Source: JBDRLD01 sp043813445 (GTDB lineage: Bacteria > Patescibacteriota > Patescibacteriia > JACPHY01). Taken from it: a DNA stretch of 39,667 nucleotides. The first letter of the stretch is position 1. Every line of letters begins with the position of its first letter. Below the pieces are notes generated by a model. The model saw only the letters and a program-made list of their open reading frames with translations, did no database searches and had not been told where the DNA came from. The position numbers and the translations under genes are program-made. This document shows, in pieces, positions 1 to 8,088 of this stretch. The stretch is taken from NCBI GenBank assembly GCA_043813445.1, contig JBDRLD010000028.1:1-39667 (forward strand), given 5' to 3'.

Positions 1-1
1 G

Positions 2-622
2 GACGAAGAAGTGCTCGATGAAGATGAGGAAGTAGCCGATGAAGAGGTAACTGATGAGGAACAACCAATAGATGAGGATGTTACTAATGAGGAGCAACCG
101 GTTTCTGTGGAAGAGGAGGCAATTACCTGCACGCTTTCGAAGATTGAACGCGCGTGGCTCCAGCGATCGTTCCTCTACACGCAGAATCGACTGCCGTACA
201 ATGATCGAGATGAGCAGTACCTCTGCGCGATGACGGTCGATCCGAAAAAGCCATTTGATGTGTCTGATCGATTTAGTGAGTATCGGAATGAGATTGCCGA
301 GACGTTTGCAATACGCGACTTTGTGAACTTCTTTCGGCGTCCGCCGGGTAAGGATGCTTTGAATCGTGATCTTCCGTCGTCACAGGCGAATCGTGACTGG
401 CTCGTTGTCGAGTTCCTCGCGTACCGCCTCCGACTTGCCCCAACACTACGAAATGTTACGCATGAACGTGCGTGTCTCCGATTTTTCGGTTCGAGGCAAA
501 TCACGATGTACAAGGGTGGTGTGCAGATTGTGAAGCCAGCAGGTGTTGGTGCGAGGGATGATGAGGATTTCCGTTTCATCCGTGCATGTGAGTACGGCGA
601 GGCGTCATTCGCAGAAGGGTAG
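2..622 (+). CDS. C-terminal part of an acidic protein of unknown function (5' end outside window)
   Basis: The frame is open to the left window edge, so the true start is upstream. The visible part begins with about 35 residues of degenerate acidic repeats (units like DEEV, DEEQP, NEEQP), almost all Asp/Glu. A mixed, probably folded segment of about 165 residues follows, with many Arg and aromatic residues (for example RAWLQRSFLY and VNFFRRPPGKD). I see no membrane segment and no family motif. A strong hairpin terminator lies 25 bases after the stop. An acidic low-complexity tail followed by a basic/aromatic domain would suit a cytoplasmic protein with a disordered linker, but the function is unknown. 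Confidence 0.7.
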   Translation, partial: DEEVLDEDEEVADEEVTDEEQPIDEDVTNEEQPVSVEEEAITCTLSKIERAWLQRSFLYTQNRLPYNDRDEQYLCAMTVDPKKPFDVSDRFSEYRNEIAETFAIRDFVNFFRRPPGKDALNRDLPSSQANRDWLVVEFLAYRLRLAPTLRNVTHERACLRFFGSRQITMYKGGVQIVKPAGVGARDDEDFRFIRACEYGEASFAEG

Positions 623-646
623 ATGGTGGAATAGCAGCTCAGATTG

Positions 647-686
647 AAAAAGACTCGGTGTCCTTTCTTGTGACACCGAGTCTTTT
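647..686 (+). terminator. Rho-independent terminator after the acidic protein gene
   Basis: An A-rich run, then the 11-base arm GACTCGGTGTC, a loop of about 9 bases, the exact complement GACACCGAGTC and a TTTT tract. The A tract before and T tract after the stem would let it work in both directions. Confidence 0.85.
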
Positions 687-799
687 GTTGGACGGGATTA
701 GTTTCTCCCCCTCCATCTTGCTTCTGAGTCCGCCAGAGTGCGTGGAGGGGGAGGGGATGGCATGCGAAGCGCGTAGGCGTGGCAATCCCGCCCCCCGCC

Positions 800-931
800 T
801 GTCATTGCGAGGCCGTCCGCGGCCGCCTGCCCGGCTTGCCCGGACTACGCCGGGGCTTCGCTGGGTGGCAATCCCATCCGCTCATGTACCGGATTGCCAT
901 GTCGCTCGATGACTCACTCCTCGCAATGACA
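800..931. repeat. Family A palindromic repeat, long copy
   Basis: Begins TGTCATTGCGAGG and ends CCTCGCAATGACA, with inner arms GGCAATCCC and GGATTGCCA. An extra GC-rich stretch (about 825-875) widens the left half. The stretch 687-799 in front of it holds a C-rich/G-rich hairpin near 703-755 and a partial family A end (GGCAATCCCG at 781-790). No gene is credible between 623 and 1134. Confidence 0.8.
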
Positions 932-959
932 CGAAAGGTAGCAATCCCGCCCCCCCGCC

Positions 960-1047
960 TGTCATTGCGAGGCCGTCCGCGGCCGCGGCAATCCCGTTGC
1001 AAGTGTACCGGATTGCCACGCTCGGCTCCGCCTCGCTCGCAATGACA
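960..1047. repeat. Family A palindromic repeat, standard copy
   Basis: About 88 bases. The outer arms TGTCATTGCGAG and CTCGCAATGACA are exact complements except at the ends; the inner arms are GGCAATCCCGT and ACCGGATTGCCA. It is a tandem neighbour of the preceding copy. Confidence 0.85.
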
Positions 1048-1134
1048 TTACGTTTGGAGTTTTTCGGCACTCTTGGGTTTTGCCTTGACCACATGCGAGA
1101 AGTGTGGGAACATGACGCGATACAATAAGAATGT

Positions 1135-2166
1135 ATGGCGAAGCAACGAAAGCGAGTACGAGGGCATATGCGACTCCCGATTGATGCGGTGATCGCAGTG
1201 ACGTACATTTGCAATTCGCGATGTACGATGTGTGATTTCTGGAAAGAGACGCGTCAGCCAACCATGACGCTTAATGATTATCGTAAGCTTCCAAAGACAC
1301 TTCGGGATATCAACTTGAGTGGGGGAGAGCCGTTTTTGCATAAGGATATTGTAGAAATCGTCCGCGTGATTCGCGAGGCATGTCCGAAAGCGCAGATTAC
1401 CATTTCGACAAATGGGTTTCTCACCGATCAAATTGTGGAGCGAGTGCAAGCGATCCGTTGTTTCTATGCCGATATCGGCATCCGCATTTCAATCGATGGT
1501 GTCGGCGCGATGCATGAGCGAATCCGACGTATTCCAAATGCGTTCGACCGCTGTCGCACAACACTCCGCGCACTGAAGGAGACGGGAGTGAAGAATCTCG
1601 GTGTCGCGTATACTATGTCTTCGGAGAACATCGATCATGCGACACAGGTGTACGAATTCGCGCAAACCGAGGGCGTTCAATTCACCGATGCGGTCGTGCA
1701 TAATTCCGAAGCGTTTTTTGGTGGGAAGGAGAATCTCCGCATTGGCTCGAGCTCAGTAGTTGAGAGTGAGCTCGATATTATTTCCGATGCGGAGATCCGT
1801 AGTTGGCATCCGAAGCGATGGGCGCGTGCATATTTTACATGGGGCCTGAAGCGGTTTGCGGTCGATGGTGTGCAGGTGTGTCCATCGCGTGCCGGTGAGG
1901 ATTTCTTCTTCCTCGATCCATTCGGAAATGTAATGCCATCGGTTATGCACCCCAATAGCATGGGGAACCTCACAGAAGTGTCGAGCTTTGAGGAGCTCTG
2001 GCAGGGTGAACGTGCGCAACGTGCTCGTTTTGCGGCTGTCGCGTTTGCTAGGCCGTACTGGATGGTTTGTACTGCACGTACTGCCATGCGGCGCCATGCG
2101 CTACGGGTAATTGCCTGGATTCTTTCTCACAAGATAGCGACGCTTTTCACGAAGCGACGCCGATGA
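1135..2166 (+). CDS. Radical SAM protein with a degenerate SPASM-like C-terminus
   Basis: 343 residues. The radical SAM cluster motif CNSRCTMC (C26, C30, C33) and the SAM-binding motif SGGEP (62-66) are both present, so [4Fe-4S]/SAM chemistry is expected. The C-terminal part (CPSRAGEDF at 249-257, LDPFGNVMPS at 260-269, WMVCTAR at 309-315) resembles the SPASM extension that binds auxiliary iron-sulfur clusters, but Cys is replaced by Ser at 269 and by Tyr at 308, so ligation may be incomplete. The start is the first ATG; TACAAT at 1121-1126 sits only 8 bases upstream, hinting at a leaderless or very short leader mRNA. The stop overlaps the next start (ATGA), so the two genes are probably translationally coupled. 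The substrate is unknown; the neighbours suggest surface glycan or peptide modification. Confidence 0.85.
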   Translation: MAKQRKRVRGHMRLPIDAVIAVTYICNSRCTMCDFWKETRQPTMTLNDYRKLPKTLRDINLSGGEPFLHKDIVEIVRVIREACPKAQITISTNGFLTDQIVERVQAIRCFYADIGIRISIDGVGAMHERIRRIPNAFDRCRTTLRALKETGVKNLGVAYTMSSENIDHATQVYEFAQTEGVQFTDAVVHNSEAFFGGKENLRIGSSSVVESELDIISDAEIRSWHPKRWARAYFTWGLKRFAVDGVQVCPSRAGEDFFFLDPFGNVMPSVMHPNSMGNLTEVSSFEELWQGERAQRARFAAVAFARPYWMVCTARTAMRRHALRVIAWILSHKIATLFTKRRR

Positions 2167-3557
2167 CTATGCGACAGCTGACACCACAGAACCGCGAGCG
2201 ACTGATATTTGGACTACCTGCCGTCATTGCTGGCGTAGCGGCGCTTTTTATTGGTCGTCCATCCGTACTCGGTATTATTGCACTCCTTCTCGCAATTGGT
2301 TTCACCGCATGGAAGCCCATGATCGGCTGGGTACTTACCGTGCTCGCGTATCCCTTCATCTATTTGCAGCTTTTCGTAGGTGGGTCAGTGAATGTCCCAT
2401 ACGTCGATCTCTTCGCGATGATTACGGCAGTCGGCCTCGCGGCGCACCTCGCGTGGCAGTGGAAATATGGGAGGCCGAGTAGCCTTGCGAAGGGAAAGCT
2501 CAACCTCCCCGGAATACTTCCGTTTGTACTCTTTATTGCGGCCGCCGCGCTTTCACTTATTCATGTCGCGGATCTCGGGGGCGGAGTGAAGTTTCTGTTT
2601 CGTCCGCTCACGTTTTTCTACCTCATGTTCATTGCGTTGCCTGCATTCGTTATCGATCGTCCGAAGCGACTTTTTACGACGCTTCGAGTGATGTTCGTCG
2701 TTGGATGTATTGCCGCTGCGATGGGTGCCTGGTCGCTCGTCTTCCCGCTCGATCCGGGTGGTTTACGACGAGCCGTTCCGATAATTGTGTACGGAATGAC
2801 TCCGCTCGGGACGAACCACAATTTGATCGCTGAGGTGCTTGTGAGTATTATTCCGATTGGTATGGTACTCGCGCTATTTGCTAGCGGAGCGGTGCGGCGG
2901 TGGTATGTTGTGGGTACGGTGTTATTTGGAGTAGTGACGCTACTTACTTTTTCAAGGAACGGGTGGCTTACGCTCGCCGTGGAGGGGGTGGTACTCCTCA
3001 TCGCCATTGCAAAATTATATGGCTGGTCATGGAAGCGAATTGCACGGTACGCAGTTCCGGCTGTGGCGGTGGTACTGATTGCTATTGGAGCGTTCTCGAT
3101 GACGAGCGTCGCGCGCAGTTCGAATACGAATCGAATGCGTCTGACTGAGATTGCTCTCGAACAGTTCTTGGATCATCCGTTTATTGGTGGAGGGGTTGGC
3201 ACATTCCGCGAGGTCGTCGGCCGTGATCGTTGGTATGTCGCGGATTTTGGGGAACCGCAGGAGGCACACGGGTTGATTCAGAAGCTCCTAGCGGAAACCG
3301 GAATTCTGGGACTCACTGCCTTCCTCGCGCTCCTCGCGGCGATTGTACGCTACATTATTCGAGTGTATCGGAGTACGGCCAGTACTCCACAGTGGCGAGT
3401 TATTTTGTTGGCACTTCTTTGCTCGACATTCGGCAGCATCGTCTTCCAGCTTTTCAATACGTCATACTTCGTTTCGAAGCTCTGGCTTCCGCTCGGTATA
3501 GCGGTGGCTGCCGCGCGACTTGCAGAACGCGGCATCGCACTACGGGAGGCGCCCTGA
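2163..3557 (+). CDS. O-antigen ligase/polymerase-like membrane protein (Wzy/WaaL superfamily)
   Basis: 464 residues with about 11-12 hydrophobic segments. The late part carries features of the O-antigen ligase family (Wzy_C, PF04932): TFSRNGW in a helix, then HPFIGGGVGTF and a periplasmic-type loop with EAHGLIQKLLAETGILGL, whose His and neighbouring residues are the usual conserved ones. Such proteins polymerise or transfer undecaprenyl-linked glycans on the outer face of the cytoplasmic membrane. I chose the ATG overlapping the radical SAM stop (ATGA); an ATG at 2169 is an alternative. The open frame continues upstream inside the radical SAM gene but is not believable there. In a cell without lipopolysaccharide the acceptor may be a surface protein or lipid (inference). 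A terminator follows. Confidence 0.85.
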   Translation: MTMRQLTPQNRERLIFGLPAVIAGVAALFIGRPSVLGIIALLLAIGFTAWKPMIGWVLTVLAYPFIYLQLFVGGSVNVPYVDLFAMITAVGLAAHLAWQWKYGRPSSLAKGKLNLPGILPFVLFIAAAALSLIHVADLGGGVKFLFRPLTFFYLMFIALPAFVIDRPKRLFTTLRVMFVVGCIAAAMGAWSLVFPLDPGGLRRAVPIIVYGMTPLGTNHNLIAEVLVSIIPIGMVLALFASGAVRRWYVVGTVLFGVVTLLTFSRNGWLTLAVEGVVLLIAIAKLYGWSWKRIARYAVPAVAVVLIAIGAFSMTSVARSSNTNRMRLTEIALEQFLDHPFIGGGVGTFREVVGRDRWYVADFGEPQEAHGLIQKLLAETGILGLTAFLALLAAIVRYIIRVYRSTASTPQWRVILLALLCSTFGSIVFQLFNTSYFVSKLWLPLGIAVAAARLAERGIALREAP

Positions 3558-3570
3558 GATAGCTGTTCAA

Positions 3571-3613
3571 TCAAACTCCCTCGAGCATAATGCTCGAGGG
3601 AGTTTGATTTTCG
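3571..3613. terminator. Bidirectional terminator between convergent genes
   Basis: A near-perfect 20-base arm from AATCAAACTCCCTCGAGCAT and its complement, with a one- or two-base loop and a T-rich end. It lies after the ligase-like gene; the MgtE-like gene converges from the other side. Confidence 0.85.
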
Positions 3614-3947
3614 TTACGGGTCGATCCCCATCAGCTTACTGCGTCTGCTCCCGATTTGACGTAGGGGCCACCGCGTAGCGGGGCAGGCGGTGGCATCGCA
3701 ATGCCACGCTCTGCCACGTCGAATGACTGTGGTCGAATGACCGGGGTCCGGACGGGCGACCATGGAAGACCGCCCCAACGAAGTCAATTCCTGACGTAGG
3801 GGCGGGGTTCAATCCCCGCCCGTCTCGCTTCGCGTTCGTCCTACACCACACGCGGGCGACCTACGCGGATCCTTCGCAGACTCCCTCCAGAGGCGTGCAG
3901 GCAGGACAGGCTCTGGGATCGCCCATACGCAGAGAGAATGCTTCGTC
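3614..3947. repeat. Repeat-filled intergenic region with one complete family C repeat
   Basis: The complete family C copy is 3750-3825: GGGCGACCATGGAAGACCG, a CCGCCCC arm, a spacer AAGTCAATTCCTGA, then CGTAGGGGCGG and a closing CCCCGCCCGTC. A degenerate related stretch with GACGTAGGGGC and a hairpin GTGGCATCGCAATGCCAC is at 3659-3712. The stretch 3826-3947 shows no gene or clear structure to me. Confidence 0.7.
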
Positions 3948-4508
3948 TTAGTTCAAAATTATTGAACTCGCTATGAGGAGGTAGATGAGCAAACTGAGAA
4001 AGTCTTGAATGATCGTGGTTATTGGTCCTGATCCGAGCGCTGGATCGCTGTGCATTCGGTAGAGCGCGGCAGTGACAATTGTTGCTATCATCGGTGCGAG
4101 TGCGACCGTACAAAACATGGATATTCCGATGGTGATACCGACACTCATTGAGCCCAGCCAGAAATATGCGAATATTCCGACAATAAATCCAAACAAGATT
4201 CCGAGGCTGATGCCGAGTCCAATTTCTTTTGTTATCGAACGGATGAATTGCGAACTTGCAGCATGACGGAGGTGACGAACGTAAATAGCCCCGGTCTGTG
4301 CACTGATTGCGCCACTCATGTAAACGATGATCGGAATGAAAAAAGCGATTCGGACATCTCCGGAGAGAATTGTTTCAAATCGGGATACTACAAGCGAGGT
4401 ACAGATTCCACCGAGAAGTCCGAGGAGGAGCCATGGGACTCGTTTGCGCACAAGGTGTCCAACGTGTTCTCGCGTCTCGTCGTCTATGTATTGTTGCGAT
4501 GTGGGCAT
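3948..4508 (-). CDS. MgtE-like magnesium/divalent cation transporter membrane domain
   Basis: 186 residues with five hydrophobic segments. It matches the C-terminal membrane domain of MgtE/SLC41 (PF01769): FFIPIIVYMSGAISAQTG resembles the MgtE 'LLP...GGNxGxQ' helix, and DPALGSGPITTIIQDFLSLL resembles the ion-pathway helix, with an acidic residue kept in QDF. The usual N-terminal superhelical and CBS regulatory domains of full MgtE (about 450 residues) are absent, so this is a stand-alone pore domain that probably dimerises and lacks the classical magnesium gate. On the minus strand TATACT (4556-4561) could be a -10. The gene stands alone between convergent and divergent neighbours. Confidence 0.8.
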   Translation of the reverse strand: MPTSQQYIDDETREHVGHLVRKRVPWLLLGLLGGICTSLVVSRFETILSGDVRIAFFIPIIVYMSGAISAQTGAIYVRHLRHAASSQFIRSITKEIGLGISLGILFGFIVGIFAYFWLGSMSVGITIGISMFCTVALAPMIATIVTAALYRMHSDPALGSGPITTIIQDFLSLLIYLLIASSIILN

Positions 4509-4653
4509 AGTTGCTGCGTACTAAGTCTGGTCGCTCAATTGGCACCATTGCAATCAGTATAACGCATCCGCAGACATCGAGATAACAACGATTTCATCAC
4601 AACGACATGAGGACCTACATGTCGTGCACCTGTAGGTTATTAGGCGTATTCCA

Positions 4654-4662
4654 TGATATTAT
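4654..4662 (+). promoter_or_regulatory. Extended -10 promoter element for the GT4 gene at 4720
   Basis: TGA-TATTAT, an extended -10 (TGN before the hexamer) 57 bases before the start. No good -35 is visible at 17 bases, as is usual for extended -10 promoters. Confidence 0.4.
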
Positions 4663-4719
4663 GGCGATAGGATCTCTTTGTTTTTTGAGATGATGGGGGT
4701 AGGATGCTTGGATAGCTAT

Positions 4720-5835
4720 ATGATCCGACTGACGCACATCATGACATCGTTCGATATCGGTGGAGCTGAACAGCTCGTGCTGGATATTTGTCGACGGTTG
4801 GATCGCAAGCGGTTTGAAGTGACGGTTGTTGCCGTGGTTCGCGGCGGTCCGATGCGTGCCGAATTCCATGATGCGGGAGTGCACACTGAAGTGATTGGAA
4901 AGAGGACGAAGCTCGGATTGGATACGATCCGTAAGCTGAGCGCGTTTCTACGATCTCCGAAATCTGACATTGTGCATACACATCTTTTTGGTGGGGATAC
5001 ATGGGGAAGGATTGCGGCGCGACGAGTTGGCGTACAGCACATTGTTTCGACCGAACACAATGTGAACCTCGATGAGGGGTTTGTGAAGCGGTTTGTGAAG
5101 CGTCGTCTTGCGCGTCGAACCGATCGAATTATTGCGGTGTCCGATGCGGTACGGAGTTATAGTATTCGCTACGACCGCGTTCCGCTTGGGAAGATGCTCG
5201 TCATCCCGAACGGAGTTGATGCATCATATTTTCAATCTTCGGCAGCATTGCCGCGCTATGGTGTCCGTCTCCTCACGGTTGGCCGGCTCGTTCATCAGAA
5301 GGGGCATGCGGTGCTTATTGACGCGCTGTCACTTCTGCGTGCGCGTTGCCCGCAGGTATCACTCGACATCGTCGGTGATGGACCGCTGCGTGCGTCGCTT
5401 GAGCAGCAGGTGCGTGCATACCACTTGTCAGACATCGTGCGATTTCATGGTTTTCGTCGCGACGTACGTGATTTTTATCAACGGGCTGATATTGTTGTGC
5501 TCCCTTCGAGGTGGGAGGGGTTCGGTATCGCAGCGATTGAGGCGTCAGCGTGCAGTGTTCCCGTTGTTGCTTCGGCGGTCGGCGGGCTTCTTGAGGCGAT
5601 TATCGATCAGGAAACCGGAATCCTTGTGCCGGTAGGCGACGCGAAGCTTCTCGCGGAGGCACTATCCGATCTCGTAGCGGATCGCACGCAGCGTGTGCTG
5701 ATGGGGCATGCGGGGAGGCGACACGTCATTCGTAATTTTGATATTGTCCGTGTGGTCGAGCGCTACGCTGCGCTCTATGAGGAGCTGATGTCCATTTCAC
5801 ATCGGCGTGGCGAGCATGCTGAGGCGGCTGGGTAA
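4720..5835 (+). CDS. GT4 family glycosyltransferase
   Basis: 371 residues with the GT-B fold pattern of retaining GT4 glycosyltransferases. An N-terminal acceptor domain has GGAEQ (14-18) and DIVHTHLFGG, a linker has IPNGVD (162-167), and a C-terminal donor domain has TVGRLVHQKG (186-195), IVGDGPL (217-223) and the EX7E motif (E266 and E274 in EGFGIAAIE). It should add a sugar from a nucleotide donor to a lipid-linked or other glycan on the cytoplasmic face of the membrane. The start MIRLTHI matches the usual family beginning; an upstream TTG at 4678 would add 14 unlikely residues. It is a single gene ending in a terminator; donor and acceptor sugars cannot be read from sequence. Confidence 0.88.
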   Translation: MIRLTHIMTSFDIGGAEQLVLDICRRLDRKRFEVTVVAVVRGGPMRAEFHDAGVHTEVIGKRTKLGLDTIRKLSAFLRSPKSDIVHTHLFGGDTWGRIAARRVGVQHIVSTEHNVNLDEGFVKRFVKRRLARRTDRIIAVSDAVRSYSIRYDRVPLGKMLVIPNGVDASYFQSSAALPRYGVRLLTVGRLVHQKGHAVLIDALSLLRARCPQVSLDIVGDGPLRASLEQQVRAYHLSDIVRFHGFRRDVRDFYQRADIVVLPSRWEGFGIAAIEASACSVPVVASAVGGLLEAIIDQETGILVPVGDAKLLAEALSDLVADRTQRVLMGHAGRRHVIRNFDIVRVVERYAALYEELMSISHRRGEHAEAAG

Positions 5836-5866
5836 TTTTGAGATTATTGATTTTATACTGAAAATG

Positions 5867-5902
5867 AAACCTGATACCCAGGCGATGGGTATCAGGTTTT
5901 TT
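5867..5902. terminator. Bidirectional terminator between convergent genes
   Basis: The arm AAACCTGATACCCA and its exact complement TGGGTATCAGGTTT, a loop of 5 bases, and A and T tracts on the two sides. Confidence 0.9.
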
Positions 5903-5937
5903 GTGGGATCGTGTTACGTTTTCGTCTGGCACCCGCT

Positions 5938-6705
5938 TCAATGACAAATGCTTGCAATCATGTATTCCGGGAAGTTGTATGGTTCGAGATCGGCACACTT
6001 CACGTCTCCGTTTCCATCAAACACCAGATGCCAGTCGCCATCAATTTCCTGGGCGGCGAGGAAGTTGCCGCCATTTCCCGGCCCTCCCGGTAGGAATTCG
6101 ACACTCCCACGTGCATGGTGCTCTGATTGTTGGCTAATAATGATGAGTATTTCATCTTTGCTCTTGTGGTACTTTGCGGCGAATTCGTCCAGGATGCCCT
6201 CTTCCGGTGTGACGTGCGTGATTTTTCCAATATCGGCAGATCGTTCCGGAGCGATGGTGAATATCTCACTGTATGTCAGGAATCCGGTATCTGTAAAGAG
6301 TTTTATTTTGTATTGCCCGGGCTGATAATCTCTCGCAAGAGATACCGTCCATGGAAAATGTTGTACTCCAGCAGACTCGACAGATCCGATGAGTTGTACA
6401 ACACGTTCGCGTTCATCGACGAGAGCAATACGCATCGGTTGAGACTTCAGTGTGTTTCGGTTGATTTTCCATGAAATGTTTACGTCGGTCCCAAGTGAGA
6501 GCGAATTGAAGTCCTGCGGCCATGTCACCTCGGCATCAGTCGACGACCACCCTGTCGACGCGTCATCTGTAATCGCGCCCTCATCCAATGCACCCTGCTC
6601 CTGGGCATTTGGCGATTTGGGCTCATTCATCCGGATTTCAATGCATCCAGGCCCAAGTAGAACAATAAATGCGAGTGAGAGGAGGACGTATGGAGTGCGT
6701 TGCAT
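5938..6705 (-). CDS. Exported lipoprotein-like protein with a Kre9/KNH-like domain
   Basis: 255 residues. The N-terminus MQRTPYVLLSLAFIVLLGPGC has a hydrophobic core followed by Cys21. The -3 to -1 residues are GPG, a weak lipobox, so lipidation is plausible but not certain. Residues about 60-150 look like a Ser-Thr-rich/Kre9-KNH-type beta domain (TWPQDFNSLSLGTDVNISW, MRIALVDE, PGQYKIKLFT, EIFTIAPE). The C-terminal part (PGGPGNGGNFLAAQEIDGDW, VFDGNG, then EPYNFPE and two Cys) resembles a tail I recall from other candidate-phyla exported proteins. It probably sits on the outer face of the membrane; the function is unknown. It is divergent from the next glycosyltransferase gene. Confidence 0.75.
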   Translation of the reverse strand: MQRTPYVLLSLAFIVLLGPGCIEIRMNEPKSPNAQEQGALDEGAITDDASTGWSSTDAEVTWPQDFNSLSLGTDVNISWKINRNTLKSQPMRIALVDERERVVQLIGSVESAGVQHFPWTVSLARDYQPGQYKIKLFTDTGFLTYSEIFTIAPERSADIGKITHVTPEEGILDEFAAKYHKSKDEILIIISQQSEHHARGSVEFLPGGPGNGGNFLAAQEIDGDWHLVFDGNGDVKCADLEPYNFPEYMIASICH

Positions 6706-6797
6706 ATGGTTCGTTACTCAATGGAGCAGGTCCTCAAGCATACTAGAAAAACCGTACACCAACAACGGCAGTGGTTTGGGTCACGGGATGTAATCAG

Positions 6798-6806
6798 TGG
6801 TACAAT
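6798..6806 (+). promoter_or_regulatory. Extended -10 promoter element for the GT4 gene at 6829
   Basis: TGG-TACAAT, 22 bases before the chosen ATG. A weak -35 (TTGGGT at 6776-6781) is 19 bases upstream. Confidence 0.45.
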
Positions 6807-6828
6807 ACAAGTAAGCGATACTCCAAAT

Positions 6829-8088
6829 ATGCGTGTTTTGCTTGCGAATAAATTTTGGTATCCAAAGGGAGGGAGCGAGCGGTATACGTTCCTCCTGAAG
6901 GACCTCCTCGAGGCGCATGGGCACGAGGTGGTTCCGTTTGCGATGGATGACGAGCGGAACGTTGCGAGCGAGTGGGCCGAGTATTTTGTTCCACACGTCG
7001 ATTTTTGGGATGCGGAGGACGCGGTTCCGAATCAGACTGCTCTTTTGAAAAAGCTCTCGCGTGTCGTTTGGAGTCTCGATGCGCAAGATCGCATGCGCAC
7101 GTTGCTCGATGCGGTAAAGCCGGACATCGTGCACCTGCAGAATTTCGCACATCAGATTTCACCATCCATCCTTCCAGTTATAGCCGAGCGAGGGATTCCC
7201 ATTGTCTGGACACTCCATGACTACAAGATCATGTGTCCAAACTATCGAATGTACTCGAAGGGGATGCCGTGCGAGCGGTGTAAGCGAAGGAAGTATTGGA
7301 ATGCGCCATTGCGGAATTGTATGGGCAGTGTTGGGGCGAGCGCAGCGGTTGCGTTTGAGATGTTCGTCCACCATGCGGTACTCAATGTGTATGGGAAGCA
7401 CCTCGGCGCGGTGGTTGCCCCGAGTCGGTTCCTTGCGACGAAGCTTGCTGATTGGGGTTGGAAGGGAAGGGTGGAGATGATTCCTAATTTTATTACGCGA
7501 GACGCTGGATGCGAGACGCTGGATGCTGTTTCACTGTCGAATACGAATCAGTCGACGTCTGGCGCGCCGGTTCTTTTCGTGGGACGGTTGGCGGAGGAGA
7601 AGGGGGTGGAGGAATTCCTCGCGGCTGCGCGGCGACTGCGTGAAATATCCTTTGAGCTGATCGGTGATGGTCCGCTGCTCGAACACTGCAAAGATCAAGA
7701 AGAGCGCTGTACGAATTTGCGATGTTGGGGACGCCTGTCATCGGAGGAAGTATTGGAGCGGCTGGCGGAGGCATCCATACTTGTTGTTCCGTCGCGTTGG
7801 TACGAAAACGCGCCATACGTTGTGCTCGAGGCCATGCAGCTCGGCATCCCAGTTATCGCATCCAACATTGGTGGCCTTCCTGAGTTAGTCCGCGATAACG
7901 TCACTGGACGCTTGGTTGCACCCGGGGACGCGCGCGTGCTCGAGGATACGATCGCACAGCTGTATGGCAATTCCATACAGCGCCGCACGTTCGGTGAGCG
8001 GGCACGCGCGATTGTCGAGTCAGAGTATGGGCCAATTACTCACATTGAGCGACTTTCTTCGCTCTATGCATCACTGCTCAGCAAATAA
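6829..8088 (+). CDS. GT4 family glycosyltransferase with a Cys-containing insert
   Basis: 419 residues, GT-B type. GGSER (14-18) follows the usual opening MRVLLANKFWYPKGGSE, and VHLQNF and WTLHDYKIMCPNYRM lie in the acceptor domain. Between the two domains is a Cys-rich segment (CPNY, CERCKRRKYWN, RNC), which in related GT4 proteins probably makes a small metal-binding or disulfide knob. The donor domain has FVGRLAEEKG, IGDGPLL and the EX7E motif in YENAPYVVLEAMQLG. Residues before this ATG in the same frame overlap the promoter and the divergent lipoprotein start, so I reject them. The end overlaps the next gene by 23 bases, suggesting coupled translation. The donor sugar is unknown. Confidence 0.88.
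   Translation: MRVLLANKFWYPKGGSERYTFLLKDLLEAHGHEVVPFAMDDERNVASEWAEYFVPHVDFWDAEDAVPNQTALLKKLSRVVWSLDAQDRMRTLLDAVKPDIVHLQNFAHQISPSILPVIAERGIPIVWTLHDYKIMCPNYRMYSKGMPCERCKRRKYWNAPLRNCMGSVGASAAVAFEMFVHHAVLNVYGKHLGAVVAPSRFLATKLADWGWKGRVEMIPNFITRDAGCETLDAVSLSNTNQSTSGAPVLFVGRLAEEKGVEEFLAAARRLREISFELIGDGPLLEHCKDQEERCTNLRCWGRLSSEEVLERLAEASILVVPSRWYENAPYVVLEAMQLGIPVIASNIGGLPELVRDNVTGRLVAPGDARVLEDTIAQLYGNSIQRRTFGERARAIVESEYGPITHIERLSSLYASLLSK

Noticed and set aside
800..1047. Possible CRISPR array (repeated TGTCATTGCGAG units)
   Set aside because: The units are large palindromes of unequal length without regular unique spacers, and similar units are scattered singly over the window; no cas gene is present.
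658..1261. Several short open frames on both strands
   Set aside because: They lie in family A repeats and show the Arg/Ser/Ala-rich translations typical of these repeats, which are often mis-annotated as small proteins.
2067..2162. N-terminal extension of the ligase-like protein with CTYCH and several Cys
   Set aside because: These bases encode the WMVCTAR tail of the radical SAM protein in another frame; the membrane protein is complete from the ATGA overlap.
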